Source of the DNA: an uncultured Oscillibacter sp.
GTDB lineage: Bacteria; Bacillota; Clostridia; Oscillospirales; Oscillospiraceae
Length of the DNA stretch: 13,577 nt
Assembly: GCF_910587525.1 (NCBI RefSeq)
Contig: NZ_CAJULS010000061.1
Coordinates: 1 to 13,577 of the forward strand
Direction: 5' to 3'
The notes under the pieces were generated by a model. The model saw only the letters and a program-made list of their open reading frames with translations, was not told where the DNA came from and ran no database searches. A program made the translations under genes and the position numbers. Shown in pieces: positions 1 through 5,742 of this stretch (position 1 is its first letter; each line of letters begins with the position of its first letter).

Positions 1-937
1 GGATATAGGGGTCCACCACGTTGCCCTTGGACTTGCTCATCTTGCCGCCGTCCAGCAGCAGCCAGCCGTGGCCGAAGACCTTTTTCGGCAGGGGCTCGCC
101 CAGGCTCATGAGCATGGCGGGCCAGATGATGGAGTGGAACCGGACGATCTCCTTGCCCACAATGTTCACGCCGGGCCACCAGTTCTGATAGTCGTTGTAC
201 CGGTCGTTGCCGTAGCCCAGAGCGGTGATATAGTTGCTGAGAGCGTCCACCCAGACGTAGACCACATGACCGGGGTCAAAGTCCACGGGGATGCCCCAGG
301 TGAAGCTGGTGCGGGAGACGCACAGGTCCTCCAGGCCGGGGTCAATGAAGTTCTTCACCATCTCATTGACACGGGAGCGGGGCTCCAGAAAGCCGGTGTT
401 CTCCAGCAGGTCCCGGATGCGGTCCGCGTATTTGGACAGGCGGAAGAAGTAGGCCTCCTCCTCGGCGTCCGTCACCGGGCGGCCGCAGTCGGGGCAGCAG
501 CCGTCCTTCAGCTGGCTCTCGGTCCAGAAGGACTCGCAGGGCTTGCAGTATTTGCCCTTGTAGGTCCCCTTGTAGATGTCGCCGTTATCGTGCATTTTAC
601 GGAAGATATACTGGATGGACTTCACGTGATAGTCGTCGGTGGTGCGGATAAAGCGGTCGTTGGAGATGTTCATCAGCTTCCACAGGTCCAGCACACCGCC
701 GGGGCCCTCCACAATGCGGTCCACGAACTCCTTGGGGGTGACGCCGGCCTCCCGGGCCTTGTCCTCGATCTTCTGGCCGTGCTCATCGGTGCCGGTGAGG
801 AACATGACGTCCTCGCCCCGGAGGCGGTGGTAGCGGGCCAGGGTGTCAGTGGCAACAGTGCAGTAGGTGTGGCCGATGTGAAGCTTGTCCGAGGGGTAGT
901 AGATGGGGGTGGTGATATAGAACTTCTTGTTTTCCAT
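1..937 (-). CDS. metG: Methionyl-tRNA synthetase, N-terminal part (cut by window edge)
   Basis: The enzyme attaches methionine to tRNA-Met in the cytoplasm using ATP. The minus-strand frame from 937 gives 312 residues before the left edge. It begins MENKKFYITTPIYYPSDKLH and carries the class I signature HIGH at residues 20-23. A zinc-knuckle follows, with Cys131, Cys134, Cys148 and Cys151 (CKPC...CPDC). The second signature KMSKS is at 299-303 within GGKMSKSKGN. These give the Rossmann catalytic core with its inserted zinc domain; the anticodon-binding part and any C-terminal tRNA-binding domain lie outside the window. The start is supported by an AGGAG ribosome site about 8 bases upstream. 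A promoter lies about 75-100 bases upstream. No frameshift is visible. The family call is near certain. Confidence 0.97.
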   Translation of the reverse strand, partial: MENKKFYITTPIYYPSDKLHIGHTYCTVATDTLARYHRLRGEDVMFLTGTDEHGQKIEDKAREAGVTPKEFVDRIVEGPGGVLDLWKLMNISNDRFIRTTDDYHVKSIQYIFRKMHDNGDIYKGTYKGKYCKPCESFWTESQLKDGCCPDCGRPVTDAEEEAYFFRLSKYADRIRDLLENTGFLEPRSRVNEMVKNFIDPGLEDLCVSRTSFTWGIPVDFDPGHVVYVWVDALSNYITALGYGNDRYNDYQNWWPGVNIVGKEIVRFHSIIWPAMLMSLGEPLPKKVFGHGWLLLDGGKMSKSKGNVVDPYI

Positions 938-1010
938 GGGGAACTCTCCTTTTCGGCGGCGGCCCCGAATGAAAGGGCGCCGGAATTCACGGGTTCTTAC
1001 AGTACCGCCC

Positions 1011-1039
1011 AGTATAGCATATTTTTCCGGCAGCTTCAA
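1011..1039 (-). promoter_or_regulatory. metG promoter (TTGAAG, 17 bp, TATACT)
   Basis: On the minus strand TTGAAG (1039-1034) is followed by a 17-base spacer and TATACT (1016-1011), a good sigma-A-type promoter. Transcription would start near 1004 and give a leader of about 67 bases before metG. The -35 box lies in the 8-base loop of a dyad, CCGGCA (1027-1032) and TGCCGG (1041-1046). Spacer and -10 closely resemble the tmk promoter at 2407-2435. The promoter is inferred from sequence only. Confidence 0.72.
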
Positions 1040-1047
1040 GTGCCGGG

Positions 1048-1054
1048 CAGGAGC
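1048..1054 (+). repeat. Target-site duplication, left copy (CAGGAGC)
   Basis: CAGGAGC abuts the outer end of the left inverted repeat and recurs exactly beside the right repeat. The preceding G (1047) also matches 1532, but that base belongs to the right inverted repeat in the symmetric reading, so 7 bp is preferred to 8 bp. Confidence 0.75.
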
Positions 1055-1073
1055 CGTCCTTTTACCTTTCGTG
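1055..1073 (+). repeat. Left terminal inverted repeat of the DUF3781 cassette
   Basis: This 19-base end, CGTCCTTTTACCTTTCGTG, matches the right end in inverted orientation. Sixteen bases (1058-1073) are a perfect match; one C is missing relative to the right copy (CC against CCC). Confidence 0.82.
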
Positions 1074-1118
1074 TTGATGAAAGTCCAGTTCCTTAGTTTT
1101 TCGTTAGAATAGCTATAT

Positions 1119-1147
1119 GGGTGATTACTTGCAACGGATAATTACCC
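1119..1147 (-). terminator. Possible terminator hairpin after the DUF3781 gene
   Basis: GGGTGATTA (1119-1127) pairs with TAATTACCC (1139-1147), 8 of 9 positions, around an 11-base loop. It lies 13 bases past the DUF3781 stop. No clean U-tract follows on the minus strand, so termination is uncertain; it may simply be an internal structure of the cassette. Confidence 0.35.
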
Positions 1148-1160
1148 GATAAATCCGACT

Positions 1161-1406
1161 TTATTTAATTATATGTGCTGTAATAATTGTGTAACTGTAA
1201 GAGTTGATTGTTATTTTGATATTATCAATTTCGCAATACCAATTCTTTCCTTGCCTGCAAATACTGCACTCCTTATCTAACACCTTATTCTTACACCATT
1301 CAACCACGTCATTGGTATCTAATCCCAGATTTTTCTTTATTCTATTGATTCCCATTTCTGTAGTATGAACTTTGTCTATGTTAGATAACAAATTTTCTTT
1401 ATCCAT
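1161..1406 (-). CDS. DUF3781 domain-containing small protein
   Basis: The gene encodes an 81-residue soluble protein with no signal peptide or membrane segment. The hallmark stretches are HTTEMGINRIKKNL (residues 14-27), DVVEWCKNKVLD (33-44) and the C-terminal NSYSYTIITAHIIK (68-81). I recognise these as DUF3781, a family of about 80 residues with no established function. Four cysteines (38, 47, 50, 58) include one C-x2-C pair, too little to claim metal binding. The start has a GAGGG ribosome site 9 bases upstream (1416-1420) and a promoter at 1444-1472. Base composition is far more AT-rich than metG or tmk, and the gene sits alone inside a segment with inverted repeats and a target duplication, so it is very probably transferred cargo. 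The family call is fairly sure; the role is unknown. Confidence 0.87.
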   Translation of the reverse strand: MDKENLLSNIDKVHTTEMGINRIKKNLGLDTNDVVEWCKNKVLDKECSICRQGKNWYCEIDNIKITINSYSYTIITAHIIK

Positions 1407-1443
1407 ATACTATTGCCCTCGCGAATTCCCATTTGCTACTTTG

Positions 1444-1472
1444 ACTATATCATAGGCAATTTTTGGCTTCAA
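1444..1472 (-). promoter_or_regulatory. Promoter of the DUF3781 gene (TTGAAG, 17 bp, TATAGT)
   Basis: On the minus strand TTGAAG (1472-1467), a 17-base spacer and TATAGT (1449-1444) make a good sigma-A-type promoter about 40 bases upstream of the start. It lies inside the cassette, so the gene would carry its own expression signals wherever it lands. Confidence 0.68.
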
Positions 1473-1512
1473 CCTTATGATTTGTTAAATTGCCAGGGTT
1501 TTGAGCCAACAG

Positions 1513-1532
1513 CACGAAAGGTAAAAGGGACG
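1513..1532 (-). repeat. Right terminal inverted repeat of the DUF3781 cassette
   Basis: The plus strand reads CACGAAAGGTAAAAGGGACG, the reverse complement of the left end apart from one extra G. It stops exactly where the downstream CAGGAGC copy begins. Confidence 0.82.
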
Positions 1533-1539
1533 CAGGAGC
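1533..1539 (+). repeat. Target-site duplication, right copy (CAGGAGC)
   Basis: This is the exact second copy of the 7-base word, immediately outside the right inverted repeat. Removing the cassette and one copy restores the palindrome AGGAGCTCCT between tmk and the metG promoter. Confidence 0.75.
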
Positions 1540-1562
1540 TCCTCGTGCGGGGCCGGGGACCC

Positions 1563-2195
1563 TCAGAAAAACAGGGGAGCAGCGGCGGCCCAGACCCGCT
1601 CTGCCACGGTGTCCGCATCCGCGTCCGCGTCGATGACCACCACCTTCTCCGTGTCTTTCAGCCGCGCGAAAGCCTCCAGGTATTTCTCCCGGGTGGCGGT
1701 GAGGCGGTCCTCCTTCTCAAAGAGCTCCGTCTGAGCGCGGTTCCGGCTGATCCGGTCCAGCGCCCGGCGGACGGGCAGGTCCAGAAAGATGGTGGCGTCC
1801 GGCCGCAGCAGCTCCGCGCTGAGGCGGTTGCTGTCGATGACCCAGCCCATGTCCACGTCCACGCTGTGGTAGGCATAGGAGGAGAAATAGTACCGGTCTG
1901 TCACCACAGTGACGCCGTTTTGTACCTGCTCCAAAATGCCGTCCCGCCGGTTCAGCACGTGGTCCAGCCGGTCCGCCGCAAAGAGCCCCGCGATCACCCG
2001 GTTGTCCGCCGTCATTCTGCCGGTCATAATCTGGCGGATCATGGCGCCGATGGGTCCGTCGGAGGGCTCCCGGGTGCCTTGGCACCGGATACCCCGCTCT
2101 GTCAGGCGGTTCAGCAGCAGCTGGAGCTGGGTGCTCTTCCCGGAACCGTCAATGCCCTCAAAGGCCAGAAAGCGGCCTGGTGTCTGTTCATTCAT
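1563..2195 (-). CDS. tmk: Thymidylate (dTMP) kinase
   Basis: The enzyme phosphorylates dTMP to dTDP with ATP in the cytoplasm, a required step to dTTP. The 210 residues match the usual bacterial length. The P-loop GIDGSGKST is at residues 14-22, TREP at 41-44 and the DRY motif at 100-102 (TDRYYFSSYAYH). An LID-type Arg-rich segment follows near 148-160 (ISRNRAQTELFEKED). The start has TGAGG about 10 bases upstream. An ATG four bases downstream is out of frame. A promoter at 2407-2435 gives a long structured leader. The 3' end is 30 bases from the mobile cassette's outer repeat, and metG lies beyond it on the same strand. Divergent from serC. There are no missing motifs. Confidence 0.96.
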   Translation of the reverse strand: MNEQTPGRFLAFEGIDGSGKSTQLQLLLNRLTERGIRCQGTREPSDGPIGAMIRQIMTGRMTADNRVIAGLFAADRLDHVLNRRDGILEQVQNGVTVVTDRYYFSSYAYHSVDVDMGWVIDSNRLSAELLRPDATIFLDLPVRRALDRISRNRAQTELFEKEDRLTATREKYLEAFARLKDTEKVVVIDADADADTVAERVWAAAAPLFF

Positions 2196-2406
2196 TGTGT
2201 CAAAACCTCACTCTTTCCATTTGGCCGATGGTATAGTCAAATAACCTGAAAATAGTTTTGCTGTTTTTCCGGCGGGATTTGCCCGCCTGCGTGTGAAACA
2301 CGCCGGATCTGACTGTAAAATCCAAACCGGGGCCGCCGAAAGCAGCCTGCTGCGGCGTATGCGCCGTAACGCTTGAAACGAATTTTGATTCTTTTCAGGC
2401 TGTTTG
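2196..2406 (-). other. Long structured leader of tmk
   Basis: This stretch, about 210 bases between the tmk promoter and start codon, has no convincing gene. It contains hairpins GGCGGG/CCCGCC (2271-2287), GCGTGT/ACACGC (2289-2303) and CGGCG/CGCCG (2353-2366). TCCGGCG (2268-2274) can also pair with CGCCGGA (2301-2307), enclosing the first two, so alternative folds are possible. No known riboswitch or T-box pattern was recognised. Confidence 0.4.
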
Positions 2407-2435
2407 ATTATAGCATGTTTTCCGGCGGCCTTCAA
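2407..2435 (-). promoter_or_regulatory. tmk promoter (TTGAAG, 17 bp, TGC-TATAAT)
   Basis: On the minus strand TTGAAG (2435-2430), a 17-base spacer and consensus TATAAT (2412-2407) preceded by TGC, an extended -10. Both core boxes and the word GCCGGAAAA in the spacer match the metG promoter. The -35 again sits within a GC-rich dyad, CCGGCG (2422-2427) with CGCCGG (2440-2445). Confidence 0.72.
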
Positions 2436-2553
2436 GGGGCGCCGGGGCCTGCGGGGGCTGCGTTCGTTGAACCGGTTGGACCCGGCGGCCTGCCTGCAAT
2501 CTAAAAATTTTTTGGCAGATTGAAAAATATTTGTGAGGTCGACCATTTTTCTG

Positions 2554-2581
2554 TTGAATATTTTCGAATTTATGGTATAGT
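2554..2581 (+). promoter_or_regulatory. serC-serA promoter (TTGAAT, 16 bp, TATAGT)
   Basis: TTGAAT (2554-2559), a 16-base spacer and TATAGT (2576-2581) lie in an AT-rich stretch upstream of serC. Transcription would start near 2588, leaving a leader of about 65 bases that holds the dyad at 2593-2611. Confidence 0.65.
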
Positions 2582-2592
2582 AAAATATATAT

Positions 2593-2611
2593 TTCGGTTA
2601 TTTTGACCGAA
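2593..2611 (+). promoter_or_regulatory. Dyad at the serC transcript start, possible operator or leader hairpin
   Basis: TTCGGT (2593-2598) and ACCGAA (2606-2611) are perfect inverted arms around a 7-base spacer, only 12 bases after the -10 box. The position suits a repressor site, or a small hairpin at the mRNA 5' end. No regulator gene is adjacent. Confidence 0.4.
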
Positions 2612-2652
2612 CACAGGGAAAACATCTATTTTTAAGTCTGGAGGAACGCAGT

Positions 2653-3741
2653 ATGAAATACAACCGCACGTATAACTTCTCCGCAGGTCCCGCCATGATG
2701 CCGGAGCCGGTCCTTGAGGAAATTGCCGCTGAGATGCTGAATTACCGGGGCAGCGGCATGTGCGTCATGGAGATGAGCCACCGCTCCAAGGTGTTCCAGC
2801 AGATTCGGGACGAGGCTGAGGCTGATCTCCGCCGGCTCATGAGCATTCCCGACAATTACAAGGTCCTCTTCGTTCAGGGCGGCGGCACCGTTCAGTTTGC
2901 GATGGTTCCCATGAACCTGATGAAAAACGGCGTTGGATGCTACGTGGAGACCGGCGCCTGGTCCAAAAAGGCCATTGCCGAGGCAAAGAAGTACGGCGAG
3001 GTGAAGATCGCAGCCTCCTCCGCCGACAAGAACTTCTCCTATATCCCCGACTGCTCTGACCTGGACATTCCCGGCAACGCCGACTACGTCTACATCTGCG
3101 AAAACGAGACCATCAACGGCACTACTTACTTCAAGCTGCCGGATACCAAGGGCAAGATCCTGGTCTCCGACCAGTCCTCCATGTTCCTCTCCCGCCCCTG
3201 CGACGTCAGCAAATACGGCCTGATCTGGGCCGGCGTGCAGAAGAATGTGGGCCCCGCCGGCATGGCCGTGGTCATCATCCGGGAGGATCTGCTGCGGGAC
3301 GACCTGCCCAAGTTCGTGCCCACCTACATGAGCTACAAGACCCATGCCGACAACGACTCTTTGTACAACACCCCCAACTGCTGGGCCATCTACTGCTGCG
3401 GCAAGGTGTTCAAGTACCTGTTGGATAACGGCGGTCTGGAGGCAATGAACAGGCGCAACCAGGAGAAGGCCGCCATTCTGTACGACTTCCTGGACCGGAG
3501 CAGGCTGTTCACCGGCGCCGTAGCGAAGGAGGACCGCTCCCTGATGAACGTCCCCTTTGTCACGCCCAGTAAGGAACAGGACGCCGAGGTGGTGGCCGCA
3601 AGCAAGGCTGCCGGCTTTGACAACCTCAAGGGCCACAAGAGCGTGGGCGGCCTGCGGGCGTCCATCTACAACGCCATGCCCAAGGAGGGCGTGGAGGCTT
3701 TGGTGGAGTTTTTGAAGAAGTACGAGGCGGAGCACGCCTGA
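2653..3741 (+). CDS. serC: Phosphoserine aminotransferase
   Basis: A PLP enzyme that converts 3-phosphohydroxypyruvate and glutamate to phosphoserine and 2-oxoglutarate, the second step of serine synthesis. It may also serve pyridoxal phosphate synthesis. The 362 residues fit the family. It opens with YNFSAGPAMMP (residues 6-17), has the phosphate-binding QGGGTVQFAM at 75-84, and the PLP lysine is Lys197 in WAGVQKNVGPAG. SDQSSMFLSRP (172-182) stands where the cofactor Asp normally is. ICENETINGTTY (148-159) replaces the SNNTIxGT form of proteobacterial enzymes, which I recall as a Clostridia-type variant. A TGGAGGA ribosome site precedes the start by 7 bases. First gene of a two-gene unit with serA. 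Confidence 0.96.
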   Translation: MKYNRTYNFSAGPAMMPEPVLEEIAAEMLNYRGSGMCVMEMSHRSKVFQQIRDEAEADLRRLMSIPDNYKVLFVQGGGTVQFAMVPMNLMKNGVGCYVETGAWSKKAIAEAKKYGEVKIAASSADKNFSYIPDCSDLDIPGNADYVYICENETINGTTYFKLPDTKGKILVSDQSSMFLSRPCDVSKYGLIWAGVQKNVGPAGMAVVIIREDLLRDDLPKFVPTYMSYKTHADNDSLYNTPNCWAIYCCGKVFKYLLDNGGLEAMNRRNQEKAAILYDFLDRSRLFTGAVAKEDRSLMNVPFVTPSKEQDAEVVAASKAAGFDNLKGHKSVGGLRASIYNAMPKEGVEALVEFLKKYEAEHA

Positions 3742-3751
3742 CAATCCGGGT

Positions 3752-3780
3752 GAAACCGGCCGGGGGACGGCCCCCGTTTC
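3752..3780 (+). other. serC-serA intercistronic hairpin 1
   Basis: CGGGGG (3761-3766) pairs with CCCCCG (3771-3776) around ACGG, with outer GAAA/TTTC able to close the base. It follows the serC stop by about 10 bases. There is no U-tract, so it is more likely an mRNA-stabilising or partial-attenuation structure than a full terminator. Confidence 0.4.
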
Positions 3781-3838
3781 TCCCAAATACACACCATTCA
3801 GCCCGCTCATCCCCCAATGGGCGTTTACCCTCGCGCTG

Positions 3839-3861
3839 TCGGCACCCCTGGGGTGTGCCGA
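3839..3861 (+). other. serC-serA intercistronic hairpin 2
   Basis: TCGGCAC (3839-3845) and GTGCCGA (3855-3861) form a 7-bp stem just upstream of the serA ribosome site (AAAGGGG near 3870). A stem here could affect serA translation or transcript processing, and so the ratio of the two enzymes. Confidence 0.4.
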
Positions 3862-3886
3862 GAACGAATGAAAGGGGTATTCAATT

Positions 3887-4801
3887 ATGTTGAAACGAGT
3901 ATTGGTCACTGACGGCATGGATGCCGGCGCAATCGCCCAGCTGAGAAACGACGGTTACGAGGTGGTGGAGCAGTTCTACGAGCCCGACGCCCTGGGCGCG
4001 GCCCTGCGGGACTTTGACGCGGTCATCATCCGCTCCGCCACCAAGATCAAAGAGCCCCAGATCGACGCCGCCAAGGGCAGCCGCCTGAAGCTCATCATCC
4101 GGGCCGGCGTAGGCGTGGACAACATCGCCGTGAAGTACGCCGAGGCAGCGGGTATCGCCGTGCGCAACACTCCCCGGGCCTCCTCCAACGCCGTGGCGGA
4201 GCTGGCCATGGCCCTGCTGTTCTCCTGCGCCCGGAACATCTCCGCCGCGGGCCACACCATGCGGGAGAACAAATGGGAGAAAAAGGCCTACTCCAAGGGC
4301 TTTGAGCTGGAGGGCAAGACCATGGGCGTCATCGGCTACGGCCGTATCGGCCAGATGGTGGGCAGAAAAGGCCAGGCCCTGGGCATGAAGGTCCTCTCCG
4401 TGGTCCACCGCAACAAGCCGGAAGGCTGCGAGTGCGAGACCATGCGGTTTGTCTCCATGGATGAACTGCTGGCCGGGTCCGACATCATCGTCCTCTGCGC
4501 CCCCGGCGGGGACAGGGCCTTGGTGGATGCCGGGTCTTTGGCGAAGATGAAGGACGGTGTGGTGATTGTCAACGTCTCCCGGGGCAGCAATGTGGACGAG
4601 GGGGCCCTGCTGGACGCGTTGAATTCCGGCAAGGTCCGGGCAGTGGGCCTGGACGTGTGGATGAGCGAGAAGGACCCCAACTGGGCCCTGGCCCAGCACC
4701 CTGCGGTTTCCTGCACGCCCCACATCGGCGCGGGTACCAAGGAGGCCCAGAAGCGCATTGGCGCGGAGCTGGTGGACATTGTGGAGCATTTCGAAGCCTG
4801 A
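3887..4801 (+). CDS. serA: D-3-phosphoglycerate dehydrogenase, short ACT-less type
   Basis: Oxidises 3-phosphoglycerate to 3-phosphohydroxypyruvate with NAD, the first step of serine synthesis and the source of the SerC substrate. The 304 residues form the two-domain D-2-hydroxyacid dehydrogenase fold. The NAD-binding GYGRIG is at 150-155, Arg232 is in NVSRGSNVDEGAL, Glu261 follows DVWMS, and catalytic His279 is in TPHIGAGT. The chain ends soon after the catalytic core, without the C-terminal ACT domain that gives serine feedback in long forms. Allosteric inhibition by serine is therefore not expected by that route. Start supported by AAAGGGG about 10 bases upstream. It lies 145 bases after serC. 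The gene pair strengthens SerA over other hydroxyacid dehydrogenases. Confidence 0.93.
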   Translation: MLKRVLVTDGMDAGAIAQLRNDGYEVVEQFYEPDALGAALRDFDAVIIRSATKIKEPQIDAAKGSRLKLIIRAGVGVDNIAVKYAEAAGIAVRNTPRASSNAVAELAMALLFSCARNISAAGHTMRENKWEKKAYSKGFELEGKTMGVIGYGRIGQMVGRKGQALGMKVLSVVHRNKPEGCECETMRFVSMDELLAGSDIIVLCAPGGDRALVDAGSLAKMKDGVVIVNVSRGSNVDEGALLDALNSGKVRAVGLDVWMSEKDPNWALAQHPAVSCTPHIGAGTKEAQKRIGAELVDIVEHFEA

Positions 4802-4809
4802 TTCTGAGA

Positions 4810-4863
4810 AGACATCAACAGCCCCGCCCATTGGAAGTCCAATGGGCGGGGCTGCTGGTGTCT
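4810..4863. terminator. Large palindrome between convergent serA and PAP2 genes, likely bidirectional terminator
   Basis: Left arm 4810-4834 and right arm 4839-4863 pair over 25 positions around the loop AAGT, with one mismatch and one G-T pair. The central part (CCCCGCCCATTGG and its complement) is perfect. It starts 8 bases past serA and ends 11 bases before the PAP2 stop, so it serves both 3' ends. It lacks a good U-tract in either direction. Confidence 0.65.
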
Positions 4864-4874
4864 CGCCGGAACGG

Positions 4875-5594
4875 TCAGGATTCGTTCAGGCGGCTGAGAA
4901 GTTTTTGATAGTGCCGCCGGTACGCCGGACTTTTCCGGGGCGCCTCCTTCGGAGAGGGCTGGAACGCCGGAGAGGCCCGGTAGACCGGGCGGGCGATCAA
5001 TCCCCCCAGCAGCAGCCCGCCCAGCACATCCAGCACGGAGTGCTGCTTGATGAATACTGTGGACAGGCAGACGGCCGCTGCCAGGACCGCCGTCCCCGCC
5101 CGCAGGAGCGGTTTCCCCGCCGGCCCGCGGCAGTCCCGAACCGCCAGAGCCGCACCGATGGACCCCAGTACATGGACGGAGGGAAAGACGTTGGTATTGG
5201 TATCGATGCGGTACAGCCCCGCCACCAGGGCGGTGAGAAGGTTTTCCTGAGGAAAGGCAGCCGGGCGCAGGTCCTGGCCGTTGGGCAGCAGCAGCCAGAT
5301 GCACTCACTGAGAAGAAAGGCGCTTCCCAGAAACAGCATATACCGCCGGAAGGCGGCCCGGTCCCAGAACAGCAGGTACAGCCCTACGGCTGTCAGCAGA
5401 GGATACCACAGACAGTAGGGGATCACAAACCACTCGCAAAAGGGGATGTGGGCGTCGATGGGCAGCTGAGTGGCCCAGTATTGGTTCATAGGCATGCGCT
5501 CCAGAGCCAGGAACAGCAGCAGGTAGAGAGGCAGCCACAGGGCGTATTTCAGGTCCCGCCAAGGCGGGCAGCAAATGTGCCGGGAGAGACGCAT
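4875..5594 (-). CDS. PAP2-family membrane phosphatase/transferase-like protein
   Basis: A 239-residue integral membrane protein with several hydrophobic segments (about 17-31, 57-77, 84-103, 143-152, 166-180, 188-201) and a basic C-terminal tail. PAP2 hallmarks are present in order: DLRP (108-111), PSVH (138-141), and S-x6-H-x3-D at Ser178, His185 and Asp189 in STVFIKQHSVLD. The usual Arg after the serine is Thr, as in the inositolphosphotransferase-like branch rather than the classic SR-x5-H-x3-D acid phosphatases. Probable substrates are lipid phosphates or phospholipid head groups at the membrane; the exact one cannot be read. The start has AGGTGA 6 bases upstream. No partner gene: it lies alone, convergent to serA. 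The family is sure, the reaction is not. Confidence 0.85.
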   Translation of the reverse strand: MRLSRHICCPPWRDLKYALWLPLYLLLFLALERMPMNQYWATQLPIDAHIPFCEWFVIPYCLWYPLLTAVGLYLLFWDRAAFRRYMLFLGSAFLLSECIWLLLPNGQDLRPAAFPQENLLTALVAGLYRIDTNTNVFPSVHVLGSIGAALAVRDCRGPAGKPLLRAGTAVLAAAVCLSTVFIKQHSVLDVLGGLLLGGLIARPVYRASPAFQPSPKEAPRKSPAYRRHYQKLLSRLNES

Positions 5595-5686
5595 GGTATC
5601 ACCTGGTTTTCCTTAATTTAGTTTACCATAACACATTTGCTTCGTCGAAAACATGAATAAACTGCGAACATTATATGAATTTTGCC

Positions 5687-5719
5687 AAAAACCTCCCGGA
5701 GCCATGCTCCGGGAGGTTT
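5687..5719 (-). terminator. Intrinsic terminator of the ABC importer operon
   Basis: A perfect 14-bp stem, arms 5689-5702 and 5706-5719 around CAT, is followed on the minus strand by a U-run (TTTTT reading through 5691-5687). It lies 24 bases past the stop of the second permease. Confidence 0.9.
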
Positions 5720-5742
5720 CCGCGTGTCTTTTATTCCCACAC

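Larger units (their letters stand above)
1055..1532. mobile_element. Small non-autonomous mobile cassette (MITE-like) carrying a DUF3781 gene
   Basis: The segment is bounded by inverted repeats: CGTCCTTTTACCTTTCGTG at 1055-1073 and its reverse complement with one extra base at 1513-1532. Directly outside both ends is the same 7-base word CAGGAGC (1048-1054 and 1533-1539), as expected of a target-site duplication. The inside is strikingly AT-rich against GC-rich neighbours and holds one gene with its own promoter. No transposase is encoded, so movement would need one supplied in trans. At 478 bp it fits a miniature element or mobile insertion cassette. The transposase family cannot be named from the ends. 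The structure is seen directly; mobility is inferred. Confidence 0.8.

Noticed and set aside
938..1010. T-box leader before metG
   Set aside because: The leader after the mapped promoter is only about 67 bases, and no T-box sequence or specifier-type stem is present.
68..1096. A 342-codon open frame on the plus strand over metG
   Set aside because: The metG reading on the minus strand has all catalytic motifs; the opposite frame is Val/Ala/Gly-rich with no family resemblance.
1534..1562. tmk terminator using AGGAGCTCCT
   Set aside because: The palindrome leaves almost no loop and no U-tract directly follows; it is better explained as the insertion target of the cassette.
2208..2546. A 112-codon minus-strand frame in the tmk-serC gap
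   Set aside because: It spans the promoter and hairpins of tmk, has no ribosome site and shows no protein-like composition.
2632..3918. Long minus-strand frame opposite serC, and a similar one at 3881-4831 opposite serA
   Set aside because: Both are shadows of well-supported enzymes and have no homology-like features.
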